A stretch of DNA of 42,354 nt, taken from assembly GCA_016212505.1 (NCBI GenBank), contig JACRGB010000027.1, positions 1 through 42,354 of the forward strand, written 5' to 3'. The stretch is from Microcaldota archaeon. Lineage in GTDB: Archaea; Micrarchaeota; Micrarchaeia; Anstonellales; Bilamarchaeaceae. Below are positions 8,239-17,884 of this stretch, one piece after another (within the stretch, counting starts at the first letter, position 1; the number at the start of each line of letters is the position of its first letter). The position numbers and the translations under genes were made by a program. The notes below the pieces were generated by a model. That model did not search any database and was not told the origin of the DNA. It saw only the letters and a program-made list of their open reading frames with translations.

Positions 8239-9459
8239 GTGGTGCATATGGGAAAACTTGATTTGTACAATTACCCCAAGAGGCTTGAGGGGGCGTTAGG
8301 TATGCTAAGGCAAGAGCACATCTGCGAAGAGAATAAACAGGACATAGTATCTTTTACGAAGGTACGGCTTGCCAAAGGCTCAGGACACGGCAGAGTGGCA
8401 AAAATAGTTTATTGCCTTAGGAACATGGCAAAATGGCTGAATAAGCCTTATAGGCAGGCAACGAAAGACGATTTGATAGGCCTCATTGGCGACTTGGAGG
8501 CCAATGTCAACTATGCCGAGCATACAAAATATGACTACAAGGTAGTCCTAAAAATGTTCTACAAATGGCTTTTGGGCAATGACGAATTTTTCCCTCCAGA
8601 AATAAGATGGCTCGGCCTGAAGCTTAAGAACGAAAACCACAAACTGCCCGAGCAATTGCTTACCGAAGATGAGGTATTGAAATTAGCCAACATGGCGGAA
8701 AATCTAAGAGACAAAGCGCTGATTTTGACATTATATGAGGCAGGCTGCCGGATTGGAGAGCTATTATCAATACAAATGAAAAACGTGCAATTTGACCAGC
8801 ATGGTGCCATTCTTAGAGTTAGCGGAAAAACAGGCGACAGACGCATAAGAGTGATAAGTTCCGCACCAATTCTTGGCTCATGGATCAATATGTATCCAAG
8901 ATCATCTGATCCGGATGCACCATTATGGCCATCAACCTGGAGAAACAAAAACTGCGGCATGAAAACATTGGCCTACGGCACATTGTATCAATCGCTCAAG
9001 GATCTTGCAGTAAAGGCAGGGGTTAAGAAAAAAGTTCATCCGCATTTGTTCAGGCATTCCCGAGCTACCGCATTAGCTGGAAAACTTACCGAGGCGCAGA
9101 TGAAGGAGTTGTTTGGGTGGGTTCAGGGTAGCGATATGGCTGCAACGTATGTACACCTTAGCGGCAGGGACGTTGATAACGCTTTGTTGAAATTGCACGG
9201 CTTGGCTAAGCCAGATGAAGAGCAGGAGAATAAAATGAAAGTGCAGGTCTGCCAAAGGTGCAAAGAACATAATTCGCCAATATCGAAATTCTGCACAAAG
9301 TGCGGTTTGCCTCTGGACGAAAAATTCCTAATGAGAGTAGAAAAGGAAATACAAACGGGCAATTATGTAGAAAACAAGCTATGGGAAAATGAGGAGTACA
9401 GAGAGTTTAAAATGAAGATGATAATGAAATTGGGTTTGGATAAACAGCTGATTCATTGA
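8239..9459 (+). CDS. Tyrosine recombinase/integrase with C-terminal zinc ribbon
   Basis: GCRIGELL, HLFRHSRAT and YVHLSGRDVD catalytic region; CQRCKEHNSPISKFCTKCG zinc ribbon; adjacent to a tRNA 3' end. Confidence 0.93.
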   Translation: MVHMGKLDLYNYPKRLEGALGMLRQEHICEENKQDIVSFTKVRLAKGSGHGRVAKIVYCLRNMAKWLNKPYRQATKDDLIGLIGDLEANVNYAEHTKYDYKVVLKMFYKWLLGNDEFFPPEIRWLGLKLKNENHKLPEQLLTEDEVLKLANMAENLRDKALILTLYEAGCRIGELLSIQMKNVQFDQHGAILRVSGKTGDRRIRVISSAPILGSWINMYPRSSDPDAPLWPSTWRNKNCGMKTLAYGTLYQSLKDLAVKAGVKKKVHPHLFRHSRATALAGKLTEAQMKELFGWVQGSDMAATYVHLSGRDVDNALLKLHGLAKPDEEQENKMKVQVCQRCKEHNSPISKFCTKCGLPLDEKFLMRVEKEIQTGNYVENKLWENEEYREFKMKMIMKLGLDKQLIH

Positions 9460-9589
9460 TCTTTCTTTTTTGATTTTTTTGCCAATTTTCGCATTTCCAC
9501 ATACCACTGAGGCAAAAACTTTTCCAGTTCCTTATCATCGTCTTCCATGAGAATTTTAGGCAATTGAGACTATTTATTTTCTCTTGTAA

Positions 9590-9613
9590 AATTTGATAAA
9601 ATCCTGTCAAATT
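9590..9613. promoter_or_regulatory. Second copy of palindromic site: AATTTGATAAAATCCTGTCAAATT
   Basis: Same length and arms as 8182-8205; upstream of the 9726 HTH gene. Confidence 0.55.
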
Positions 9614-9725
9614 GCAGAATCAAAGCCCAAATCCCAAGACTTTCCAGCATTTCAGGGCAAAATGCGAATTAAGGCTTAATTCCTTCAAATTTCCTTAGAA
9701 TTTCCTTACTCTATCGTCTGAGAGG

Positions 9726-9995
9726 TTGCTAGGAAAGGAAATATACACTGTGTCATTTAAGGTATTTATGCGGGATTTGAGATTTATCTTCGTGGCTAAG
9801 ATTGTTGATGCAGTAAACAAGATCCTTGAGTTCATTGCTGATAAACCGGTTAGTGTCCACCAGATAGTTTGCAAGACAAAACTGCATACGAATACGGTAA
9901 ATTCCTATCTGGAGATAATCGAAAAAATTCAAAGCTCAAAAAAGATAAAGAAAATTGTTAAAAAGTCAAGAGTTTTCTTTGTCAGAGACTTTTAA
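9726..9995 (+). CDS. Small winged-HTH DNA-binding protein
   Basis: KILEFIADKPVSVHQIVCKTKLHTNTVNSYLEIIE; start uncertain. Confidence 0.5.
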   Translation: MLGKEIYTVSFKVFMRDLRFIFVAKIVDAVNKILEFIADKPVSVHQIVCKTKLHTNTVNSYLEIIEKIQSSKKIKKIVKKSRVFFVRDF

Positions 9996-10005
9996 CAATG
10001 CGAGG

Positions 10006-10290
10006 TCAATCTCCTGCTTTTTTTCTACAATCTTCTACGATTTCCCTCGGAATAAACTTAAGTGCAATAATGATTAAACTAGGAACAATAATTAAATCAT
10101 CAAGCTGACCTAGGATTGGTATAAATTCTGGAATTAAATCAAAAGGCATTAGAAAATAACCGATAGCCAAAGCCAGCAGAAGCTTCGGAACTTTGGGAGT
10201 TCTTTTATCACTTAGTACAAGCCGATATACTTTTATCTCTCGTTTTAATTTTCGGGAAAGTTCCTTTAGTTTTTCAAACATTATTTCCAT
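10006..10290 (-). CDS. YkvA/DUF1232-like membrane protein
   Basis: ALAIGYFLMPFDLIPEFIPILGQLDDLIIV. Confidence 0.85.
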   Translation of the reverse strand: MEIMFEKLKELSRKLKREIKVYRLVLSDKRTPKVPKLLLALAIGYFLMPFDLIPEFIPILGQLDDLIIVPSLIIIALKFIPREIVEDCRKKAGD

Positions 10291-10715
10291 CCTCTCATTA
10301 CGATAAGCGTCTGTGTTTGCGTGATATCCGGGAATTTTCTAAGGTAATTAAAAACAAACTGATCCAATTCCTTAATGCTCCCAACTCTTATCTTTATGAT
10401 GATGTCAAACTCACCCGCTATTGCGCCTATGTCTTCGACCTCATCGTGTTTGGTCATATCATTCATCATTGAAGTATAATCAGCTCCAGGTTTCGTTCTC
10501 ACTAAAACATAAGCTGAGGTTTCTTTTCCAAGTTTTTCATAATTCAATGCGAGCGTGTATGCCTCAATTACGCCAAGCTCTTCCAACTTCCGGATCCTCC
10601 TATTGATTGTTGCAGAGGAAAACTTTGTTATCTTGGAAAGCTCCCTAGCCGACAGCCTCGAATCACGCTTTAATTCGTGGATTATCTTCCAATCTACATC
10701 ATCCAATTGTTCCAT
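10281..10715 (-). CDS. Lrp/AsnC family transcriptional regulator
   Basis: LDDVDWKIIHELKRDSRLSARELSK... wHTH plus RAM-like C-terminal domain. Confidence 0.9.
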   Translation of the reverse strand: MEQLDDVDWKIIHELKRDSRLSARELSKITKFSSATINRRIRKLEELGVIEAYTLALNYEKLGKETSAYVLVRTKPGADYTSMMNDMTKHDEVEDIGAIAGEFDIIIKIRVGSIKELDQFVFNYLRKFPDITQTQTLIVMRGWK

Positions 10716-10717
10716 AA

Positions 10718-10733
10718 TGATACAGTTGTATCA
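10718..10733. promoter_or_regulatory. Inverted repeat TGATACA-GT-TGTATCA, candidate Lrp autoregulatory operator
   Basis: 7-bp arms immediately upstream of the lrp-like start; AGGTTAA-AAA-TTAACCT follows at 10737-10753. Confidence 0.45.
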
Positions 10734-10836
10734 AAAAGGTTAAAAATTAACCTCAAATTGAGACATAGATATAAATACAACATTTGCCACAATAGTCATT
10801 CATGTACAACAATGCTTTGCATGAGGCCAGAGGTGT

Positions 10837-11625
10837 ATGGAACCACATTTCCAGTACGCTGGACTGAATGCAAGGATAATCAAAAACGAAACTGCCTTGA
10901 TGGCACAGACTTTGGGACATGAAAATTTATGCAGAAAAGAGTATGAAGATCGGCTTATTGCCGCAATAAAACCAATAGCACACGGAAACTCATGCGAGAA
11001 CCTTTTTGTGCATGGACCCGCTGGATCTGGGAAAACAACGATGATAAAACACGTTTTGGATCAACTGAAACTTTACAATCCGAGAGTTTTATCCCTGTAC
11101 GTTAATTGCTGGTATCACAGCACCTCAATGGCCATATTTACCAAAATAGCCGATGCCTTGGGCGAACCTGTATCAAGAAGAGGAAGGGCGACTGATGAGA
11201 TATTCGACCGTATCATAGAGCTTATGAAATACCAAAAAACTCCAGTCATGCTTGTTCTTGATGAGATAGATGGCCTTGTGCACAGAGACGATACAAGAGT
11301 GCTACACAACATTGCCAGAATAGCCCCTGATGAGGCACGATTTGGTGTTATTGGAATATCTGACGATAGTCACGTACTTTCAAGAGTACATACGAAAATC
11401 AGGGATCATCTTCGTTTTACTCCTTTTGAGATAAAGGGTTATAACAAAGAACAATTATTTGGGTTGCTGAAAAGGAGAGCTGAAACCGGACTGATTGAAG
11501 ACTCCTACAAAGACGAATCTCTGGATAGAATCGCAGAGTTGGCCTTTGATAATAATGGCAACGGCAAATTTGCCCTTGAGCTTCTATGGAAAGTGCCAAG
11601 CACGCAGAGGCAAAAGGCAATGTAG
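10837..11625 (+). CDS. Orc1/Cdc6-like AAA+ ATPase (N-terminal part; apparent frameshift at 3' end)
   Basis: Walker A GPAGSGKTT, Walker B VLDEIDGL; out-of-track tail LLWKVPSTQRQKAM. Confidence 0.8.
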   Translation: MEPHFQYAGLNARIIKNETALMAQTLGHENLCRKEYEDRLIAAIKPIAHGNSCENLFVHGPAGSGKTTMIKHVLDQLKLYNPRVLSLYVNCWYHSTSMAIFTKIADALGEPVSRRGRATDEIFDRIIELMKYQKTPVMLVLDEIDGLVHRDDTRVLHNIARIAPDEARFGVIGISDDSHVLSRVHTKIRDHLRFTPFEIKGYNKEQLFGLLKRRAETGLIEDSYKDESLDRIAELAFDNNGNGKFALELLWKVPSTQRQKAM

Positions 11626-11906
11626 TTCTTTCATTGGAAGATATCGAAGAAATAAATAAACTGATTAATGCAAAAGAACCAGTTTTGAGAGAAGAGGAGC
11701 TTCTCATTGTTGAAATTTTGAAAAGCGGCCAGATAACCTCATCTGAATTGTATTGGCTATTTCAGAAAAAACTTAGGATAAGCAGGCGGCAGATATTCAA
11801 TTACGTGATTGGATTGGAACGCAAAGGGATTATTGAAACGAAGCTTATCCAGAGAGGAAATAGTCCAGGCTTCAAGCTCATCAAACTGAAAGATGGGGGT
11901 GTTTAA
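11586..11906 (+). CDS. C-terminal winged-helix portion of Orc1/Cdc6 in the -1 frame
   Basis: MESAKHAEAKGNVVLSLEDIEEIN + LRISRRQIFNYVIGLERKGIIETK completes the Cdc6 architecture. Confidence 0.7.
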   Translation: MESAKHAEAKGNVVLSLEDIEEINKLINAKEPVLREEELLIVEILKSGQITSSELYWLFQKKLRISRRQIFNYVIGLERKGIIETKLIQRGNSPGFKLIKLKDGGV

Positions 11907-11907
11907 A

Positions 11908-12087
11908 ATGGAAGAAAAGCATTTGATAACGGCGGGACGGGTGAAGCTGTTCCTGCAACAAAACGGGATGAGAATAGCTAATGAAACATACGATGCGATA
12001 GATGCCAAGCTGAAATCAGTTCTTATGGGCGCCGTAAAAAGGGCAGAGAAAAACAGACGTTCAACAGTATTGCCTCATGATTTGTAG
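11908..12087 (+). CDS. Small histone-fold-like protein
   Basis: RVKLFLQQNGMRIANETYDAIDAKLKSVLMGAVKRAEKNRRSTVLPHDL resembles the histone-fold helix-strand-helix pattern. Confidence 0.5.
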   Translation: MEEKHLITAGRVKLFLQQNGMRIANETYDAIDAKLKSVLMGAVKRAEKNRRSTVLPHDL

Positions 12088-12120
12088 CAAAAGCCAATTC
12101 TTAATGTTTCTTTAATGCGG

Positions 12121-12219
12121 GGCGTCAATTCGCCAAAATCGGCATTCACAAGCTTATTTTGCACATTAAGGATTCCTTAATGTTCATTAGTTCTGGGCGC
12201 CAGAACTAGCGAATTTGCA
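12121..12219. terminator. Cluster of inverted repeats between convergent operons
   Basis: GGCG-TCAATT-CGCC; CATTAAGGA-T-TCCTTAATG (12164-12182); TAGTTCTGG-GCG-CCAGAACTA (12188-12208). Confidence 0.55.
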
Positions 12220-12240
12220 TAAAAATTCCTCCCATTAATA

Positions 12241-14661
12241 TTATTGCCCCAGTACCTGTTTTACTTTATCCTCTATCTCTGTCCGTAGTATTACCTTGCC
12301 GTATTTCTCAAAATCCTTTTTCCAGTCCCTGTGTGTAACAAGGATATAGCAGTCGTCATATTCCTGTGCAATCTTTTCATATTTTTGTTTAGTTTCTTCG
12401 GGATGCTTTTCTTCCATCACTCCAGTTTCAACTTCAAAACAGATTTTTCTCTTGTTGTTTGTCATCACAACTACATCTGGATTGTGAGTCGCATACAAAA
12501 CAACATGGTCGGTGTATTTTTTTGCTTCCGCCTCTATTATCTTGCAGAAAAAGAAATGCACCGGGCCTTCGTTGGGGCGTGGTGTCACATAATATCTTTG
12601 GCCTCTTCCTTTTCCAAACGGATTGATTTCGATTTCCGTATACTCCTCATTTTCAAGCATTCTGCATTGATCTTCTGTCAAGTCCTTTTTTAGGTAAAAT
12701 CCCTGATAAATATCGAATATTTTTACCCCTTCTTTTTGTTCCTTCTGTTCATCCTTTGGCGTTTTCATTTTCCTTACCTCTTCCGGATCGGTGGTTATCA
12801 TGTCATGGATCTTTGGAGACGGCTTGGCGAAAAATTTCTGCCTGCCATGCTCGGTTATGATAAGCCCGTGCCCCTTGGTGCACTTTATCAGATAGTCCTT
12901 TTCGTTGCGGTTGAGCTTGAGCACGCCGCTGATAAGGTCAATATTGGAGGTGCTCTGCTTCATGAGGATTTTGACCGAAGTCTGGTTGAGGATGGATTTT
13001 CCGCCTTCCCTGCCGAGCAAATCCTCTATCTCCTGTGTTATGAAGCCTATTGAGGCGTTGAATTTCCTTGATGTTTTTATCAGGTTAAGCAGGTACTCCT
13101 CTGCTTCCTTGCTGCGCAGCAATGCCCAGCCTTCGTCTATCAAAAGCACTTTTGCATTTTTATCCTTCTCAATCTCCCTTTTGATAAAATCCAGCACAAG
13201 AAACATCATCAATGGCTTTACCGCATGGGGCAATTCGCTAAGGTCAAAGTTCAGGAACTTATTCCTCAGATCTATGTCGGTTTGCCTATCCATGAAGCCA
13301 AAAAAGCCGTTCCTGCAATACATCCCGATGCGGTTGATAAGAACCTGCACGCTTCTGGTATCTGAGGACAATTGCTTTTTATCCGCCTTCTCAAGGTCTT
13401 TGAGCTGTGATCCTAGTACGCCGTACATTTCACTGAAAGTAGGAGGCTCTCTTTTCCATGTTTCCGGATCGTTCCTGAAAATCCCTTTCTGCTCATAAAC
13501 GCGGGGCAGTACCCGGTTAAGCACCCCTTTCTGGCTTTCGCTCAACCCTCCAACGATTATGTCGAATATTGAAACAAGGGTAAGGAGCTTGCTGCCAAGA
13601 TCCTGGCCTGCAAGGTCAAATACATTTATCATTGATTTTGAAACCCTTGAAAGCTCGATATTTTCCCCGCCGAATTTCTTGCAGATCTCCTTGTATTCCG
13701 CGTTCGGGTCAAGTATGAATATCTTGGTAGCCTCTGCAAAAAGTATCTGAAGCATGAGGTATTTTGCAGTGTAGCTTTTTCCTGAACCGCTTATCCCAAG
13801 GATAAAAAAATGCTTGTTCGACATTGTACCAAAATCTATGAAGATCGGGTTAAGGGTCTCTTCTTCATGTGCAAACAGGATGCCCTTTTTATCAGAATCA
13901 GAGGATGAAAGGAAAGGGAACGTTGCAGCTAAAGGATAAGTTGGAAACTCCTGCTGCACGCTCAGCTCATCAATGCTTAATGGCAGGCAGGAGCGCAGCC
14001 CTTCATACATTCTGTAATTTGTTGTTTTTGGAATGATCAATAAGCCGTTGAGGTTGGACTTGCATTTTTCAGTAAGCAGATTCAGGTTCTCCAGGGTTGC
14101 CTCCTTGTTGTCAATGTATAATGAAATCCTGAACAGTTTCTCCTCGCCCTTATAGAGTGCATCGTAAAGCTTTTTCGTATCCGCAAGCTTTATTTCCAAC
14201 GAAGGGTTAGGCGTTCCTTTTGCTGTGCTGGAGATCAGGTCAGCGGTCTGCTTCATTATCTGATTCTGCAAAAATGTTAGCGTATCATTTATTACTGAAG
14301 GGTATAGGTGGATTGAAATATCATAATTCTCATTCTTGTTCAGGAATGCACCAAGCCATCCATCCTCAACTTTTCTCGGGTATCCAACTGCCTGAATGAC
14401 TCGATGATATGTTTCGTTTATTCTTGCATAATCCGGTCTTATTTCAACGTAGGAAGGGGTTATAAGATAGGAAAATATCTCATCCTTGGAGATTGGCCTT
14501 TCATGCTTCTGGGTAAGAAAAGCAGGCAGAACAAACCAGTTTTTCCTTGGCTTTTCTATGTTTATCTTTTCAGCAATTAGCCTGTCCACTTCTTCAGGCG
14601 TAAAGAGTCTTGGTCTTTTATGTTCGATTATAATATCTTTTTCTTCATCCATCTTGCTCAC
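12241..14661 (-). CDS. VirB4-like type IV secretion ATPase with C-terminal PD-(D/E)xK-like extension
   Basis: GISGSGKSYTAKYLM, VLLIDEGWALL, FITQEIEDLL; tail HNPDVVVMTNNKRKICFEVETG. Confidence 0.88.
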   Translation of the reverse strand: MSKMDEEKDIIIEHKRPRLFTPEEVDRLIAEKINIEKPRKNWFVLPAFLTQKHERPISKDEIFSYLITPSYVEIRPDYARINETYHRVIQAVGYPRKVEDGWLGAFLNKNENYDISIHLYPSVINDTLTFLQNQIMKQTADLISSTAKGTPNPSLEIKLADTKKLYDALYKGEEKLFRISLYIDNKEATLENLNLLTEKCKSNLNGLLIIPKTTNYRMYEGLRSCLPLSIDELSVQQEFPTYPLAATFPFLSSSDSDKKGILFAHEEETLNPIFIDFGTMSNKHFFILGISGSGKSYTAKYLMLQILFAEATKIFILDPNAEYKEICKKFGGENIELSRVSKSMINVFDLAGQDLGSKLLTLVSIFDIIVGGLSESQKGVLNRVLPRVYEQKGIFRNDPETWKREPPTFSEMYGVLGSQLKDLEKADKKQLSSDTRSVQVLINRIGMYCRNGFFGFMDRQTDIDLRNKFLNFDLSELPHAVKPLMMFLVLDFIKREIEKDKNAKVLLIDEGWALLRSKEAEEYLLNLIKTSRKFNASIGFITQEIEDLLGREGGKSILNQTSVKILMKQSTSNIDLISGVLKLNRNEKDYLIKCTKGHGLIITEHGRQKFFAKPSPKIHDMITTDPEEVRKMKTPKDEQKEQKEGVKIFDIYQGFYLKKDLTEDQCRMLENEEYTEIEINPFGKGRGQRYYVTPRPNEGPVHFFFCKIIEAEAKKYTDHVVLYATHNPDVVVMTNNKRKICFEVETGVMEEKHPEETKQKYEKIAQEYDDCYILVTHRDWKKDFEKYGKVILRTEIEDKVKQVLGQ

Positions 14662-15553
14662 GCTCCTTCAAGAACAATTCGCAGGTCGAAATCCTCCAGA
14701 GATAGTCCTCATTAACCTCGATATAGCCCTCAAAATAGGACATAATCAATGAGATGAGCTGGTTAGTGGTGAGGCGATAGCTCACAAGCCCGCAGTTGCC
14801 CAGCTTTGTCTGTATTATTTTTACCCTTTCGTCAAACTCCCTTAGCTGGGCATCCTTCCGTTTTTCCGAATAGCCCACTTTTTTATACGTTGTCCGATGC
14901 TTTGCGTACTGTGAAGCGGCAGGGTCGTATGGAATGACGATGTAGTACAATCTTTCCTTTACAAAATGCTCTTTGATGAAGCCTTCTTCATACACCTTGA
15001 AGTCGTTGTACAATGCGATAAGGCTCTCATCTTTTGTCTTCAATATCTTTGCCTCATGGTTGCTGAAATAGTCCGCAAGGCTCACATTTACCGTCCTTAT
15101 CAGTATCTGGATTGGATGGGAGAGCTGGTTCAGGAAATCCCTGTAATTCAAGGTGATTGACTTCTGTTTTGCCTCATCCAGCAATTCAAAGTTTATGGGC
15201 TTTACAAGGATTACTGCCCTCATTTCTTTGTTATCCAGGTAAATTACATCGTCCTCTATTTTTTTTATGCCTACAAACGCCCTTATCTTTTTGTCAAGCG
15301 CTCCCCCTAGCCGTGGATTGGTCAGATATCTCCATCTGTCAAGCAGTTTCTTCTCAAGGTCAAAAAGCGCAAAGCCCAGCCCAAGCAATAGCAAAAGGAA
15401 AGCGAGGGTCATTTTACCTTCCTGCATTATTGGAAGGCTATAAGCCAACCCTGCAAGGATCAGGAAAGCGACAAGATAGCCAAGCTGTTTTATATCAAAA
15501 TGCAGGAATATTTTTTCCCGGTATTTTATTTCGTCTGGAATATCATAAGCCAT
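14645..15553 (-). CDS. PrgI/VirB3-like protein plus VirB4 N-terminal-like region
   Basis: DIPDEIKYREKIFLHFDIKQLGYL then two TM segments; IYLDNKEMRAVILVKPINFELL... like VirB4 N-terminus. Confidence 0.7.
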   Translation of the reverse strand: MAYDIPDEIKYREKIFLHFDIKQLGYLVAFLILAGLAYSLPIMQEGKMTLAFLLLLLGLGFALFDLEKKLLDRWRYLTNPRLGGALDKKIRAFVGIKKIEDDVIYLDNKEMRAVILVKPINFELLDEAKQKSITLNYRDFLNQLSHPIQILIRTVNVSLADYFSNHEAKILKTKDESLIALYNDFKVYEEGFIKEHFVKERLYYIVIPYDPAASQYAKHRTTYKKVGYSEKRKDAQLREFDERVKIIQTKLGNCGLVSYRLTTNQLISLIMSYFEGYIEVNEDYLWRISTCELFLKEREQDG

Positions 15554-15562
15554 TCTAACACC

Positions 15563-16513
15563 TCACAAAAATGCTGCCAGCATGGCAATCTTCCAGGCTA
15601 TTGAAAGCACGCCTTCCATTGCTTTCATCCCTTCTCCAACGACTGAAAGGACGGCGACAAGGTAGATGATGAGATTTACAAAGCCGATAAGCCCAAAGCC
15701 AAGCATCAGGCTCATGCCCTGAACAAAGCCGCCTGCAAGGTTAGGGTCATTTGTGCTGAACAAAGCAGATAATCCAGAGACCAGCAGCGCGTCAATGCTG
15801 GTCATGAATACGATAAGAAGTATGAACTTGAGCATGAACGAACCCCATTTTTTTGTGTATGGGATGAAGTAAAGGAAAATTCCAACTGGAAATAAGAGCA
15901 GCAGAAACGGGATCATTATGTAGCGGATCAACAAAGTAAAAAACGTTAGTGCTGCCACTAAAATGAAATTGAATGATATGACAAATCCGAATACTATGGA
16001 TGAGAATGTAGCCTGTATGCTCAGATTATCCAATGCACTGTTGTAAAGTGAATTTGTTATGTATTGATTGAGCTGGAGTATCATACTGAAAAGATTGTAC
16101 GAAACCGACAGGGCAACGATCATGAAGATTATTCTATGAAGCCATGCCTTTGCATCATTCATTTTTTCAGGCTCTGCCGCACTGGCAATATAGTAAGCTC
16201 CTACTCCCATTAAGGCAAGCGAATAAAGACTTTCTAGGACTTTCATAACGTTTGTGTAAGGAGAACAGAACAGGGTTATGTCAGGGCCTTTGATTATGAA
16301 ATTCAGGGCGTTTTGCAGGAACTGTTCTGCACCATAAACAAAACCGCTGATCAATGAGCTAAAGAATTTCTCAACAATGCAGGTCGGCAGGTTGTAAAGA
16401 ACCTGAAGGAAATTTGCATTATCCGGGCATGACTGATTCTGAACCTGAAAATTTATAGATGTTGGAAATACCAACGGCAGCAATAGCAATAAGATGAGTG
16501 TTTGTTTAAGCAT
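15563..16513 (-). CDS. VirB6/TrbL-like polytopic membrane protein
   Basis: Signal peptide and about six TM segments, within the T4SS-like operon. Confidence 0.65.
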   Translation of the reverse strand: MLKQTLILLLLLPLVFPTSINFQVQNQSCPDNANFLQVLYNLPTCIVEKFFSSLISGFVYGAEQFLQNALNFIIKGPDITLFCSPYTNVMKVLESLYSLALMGVGAYYIASAAEPEKMNDAKAWLHRIIFMIVALSVSYNLFSMILQLNQYITNSLYNSALDNLSIQATFSSIVFGFVISFNFILVAALTFFTLLIRYIMIPFLLLLFPVGIFLYFIPYTKKWGSFMLKFILLIVFMTSIDALLVSGLSALFSTNDPNLAGGFVQGMSLMLGFGLIGFVNLIIYLVAVLSVVGEGMKAMEGVLSIAWKIAMLAAFL

Positions 16514-17660
16514 GAGGCATCACCTTTTTTCCGATTTGATACAAAATGTAGAAAGCAATTCCAAGCTCTGCCAGAGAAAGTAGGGAATCAAAAAATGCTG
16601 GCTGTTTTATTTCTACTTTCTCGGATTTGGTAGAGTTTCCAACATCGGAAAGATTGCAGCCGCTAATAGTTTTGGAGTTGAAATGCCCAGAAATTGTCAA
16701 TGAGCAGTTTGGAGAGTAAGGAACTAGAATCCTGAATGCAGAATTATTTCTTTCCAAAATACTTAACCCATATTCAGAGGTTTTGTTTAGCGGTACAATT
16801 TCTTTTATAAGCACATTGTACGGCTCCAGCTCATAGCGGGTTTTGTAAGTGTAATTTGTTTTGTCAAAAGTGGAATTGCCAATCTGAAAATATACTTTAG
16901 AGTTGTTTGCATTTACCAGAACTTCAGCCAGGCCATTGTAGTAAGCTGCAACAGAGTAATTTGAATCAGGCGTGAAATTTTCATACTTGATTTTCTTGGA
17001 ATCAGAAACGCTTATGCTGTCCTTGAAGCTGTCCGTCCGATAGTAATCACAAGTAACCCAGCAGCCGGTCATATCGCAATGAGTTACCAAATGATAGCGG
17101 TCTACCAGATACTCGCTTTTTACGTTAAGTGTCGCCGTAAGATTGGAGCTTATGTTTTTCGTTGAAACAGAATAATCATAGCCGCAAATCCTGAAATTGT
17201 CATTACAATCCCCGCCTAATTTTCTTGTATCAACTACAAAAGTGAAATTCTCCTTTATGAAAACCTTGCTTGTTGAATTCAGCAGATAAGTGCCGTTGTC
17301 ATAAACTGAGGGACTGAAATAGGCAAGGCTGACCCACGCGTCCTTAATGTTTTTCGAGCTTTTGGTAACATTAAACCATTTTCCAAAAGGTATTTTCTGG
17401 TTCCATTGGAAAATATTTTCATAGGAATTGTTGCCTATTGCTTCAGCTATGAAAAGTTTCTTGTCTTCGGTCGTATTAAACGCATTTGCCAGAATGCAAA
17501 TTGGATCGAAGTTAAAATTGCAGTATTGCAAGATCGTATCTGCAGGCTTTGAAGGCTGGATGTATTTACTGGCCTCAACATAGTCCTTATATGTATAGTA
17601 AGGACAGGCTGGAACAGCGACTGCAATACCGCACAAAAGCAATAATAGGAGTTCTTTCAT
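16506..17660 (-). CDS. Secreted/surface glycoprotein with C-terminal TM anchor
   Basis: Signal peptide MKELLLLLLCGIAVAV; Cys-rich; many N-x-S/T sequons; terminal TM LGIAFYILYQIGKK. Confidence 0.65.
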   Translation of the reverse strand: MKELLLLLLCGIAVAVPACPYYTYKDYVEASKYIQPSKPADTILQYCNFNFDPICILANAFNTTEDKKLFIAEAIGNNSYENIFQWNQKIPFGKWFNVTKSSKNIKDAWVSLAYFSPSVYDNGTYLLNSTSKVFIKENFTFVVDTRKLGGDCNDNFRICGYDYSVSTKNISSNLTATLNVKSEYLVDRYHLVTHCDMTGCWVTCDYYRTDSFKDSISVSDSKKIKYENFTPDSNYSVAAYYNGLAEVLVNANNSKVYFQIGNSTFDKTNYTYKTRYELEPYNVLIKEIVPLNKTSEYGLSILERNNSAFRILVPYSPNCSLTISGHFNSKTISGCNLSDVGNSTKSEKVEIKQPAFFDSLLSLAELGIAFYILYQIGKKVMPHA

Positions 17661-17664
17661 GGCA

Positions 17665-17883
17665 TCACCCGCAATAGGTACCCCCTGAGAAAACAGAAGC
17701 CAGCCAAGGCGCCATGAAAACGATGCAAAGGCCAATCACGACCCCAAGAATGACCTCCTTCCATTGGTTTTTCATGGCTGGGTCACGGGTAGTTATCAGC
17801 ATGAAGCCGGAATATGCAATCATGATGATTCCGGCAAGTGCTGAAAGCATTGTTATATCGTTTGCTATGTCTGCTAGTGTCAA
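17665..17883 (-). CDS. VirB2/TrbC-like pilin
   Basis: 72 aa, two TM segments, ends GGTYCG. Confidence 0.65.
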   Translation of the reverse strand: MTLADIANDITMLSALAGIIMIAYSGFMLITTRDPAMKNQWKEVILGVVIGLCIVFMAPWLASVFSGGTYCG

Positions 17884-17884
17884 T

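Noticed and set aside
12331-13498. Plus-strand ORFs opposite virB4
   Set aside because: Antisense artefacts of a strongly coding VirB4 frame.
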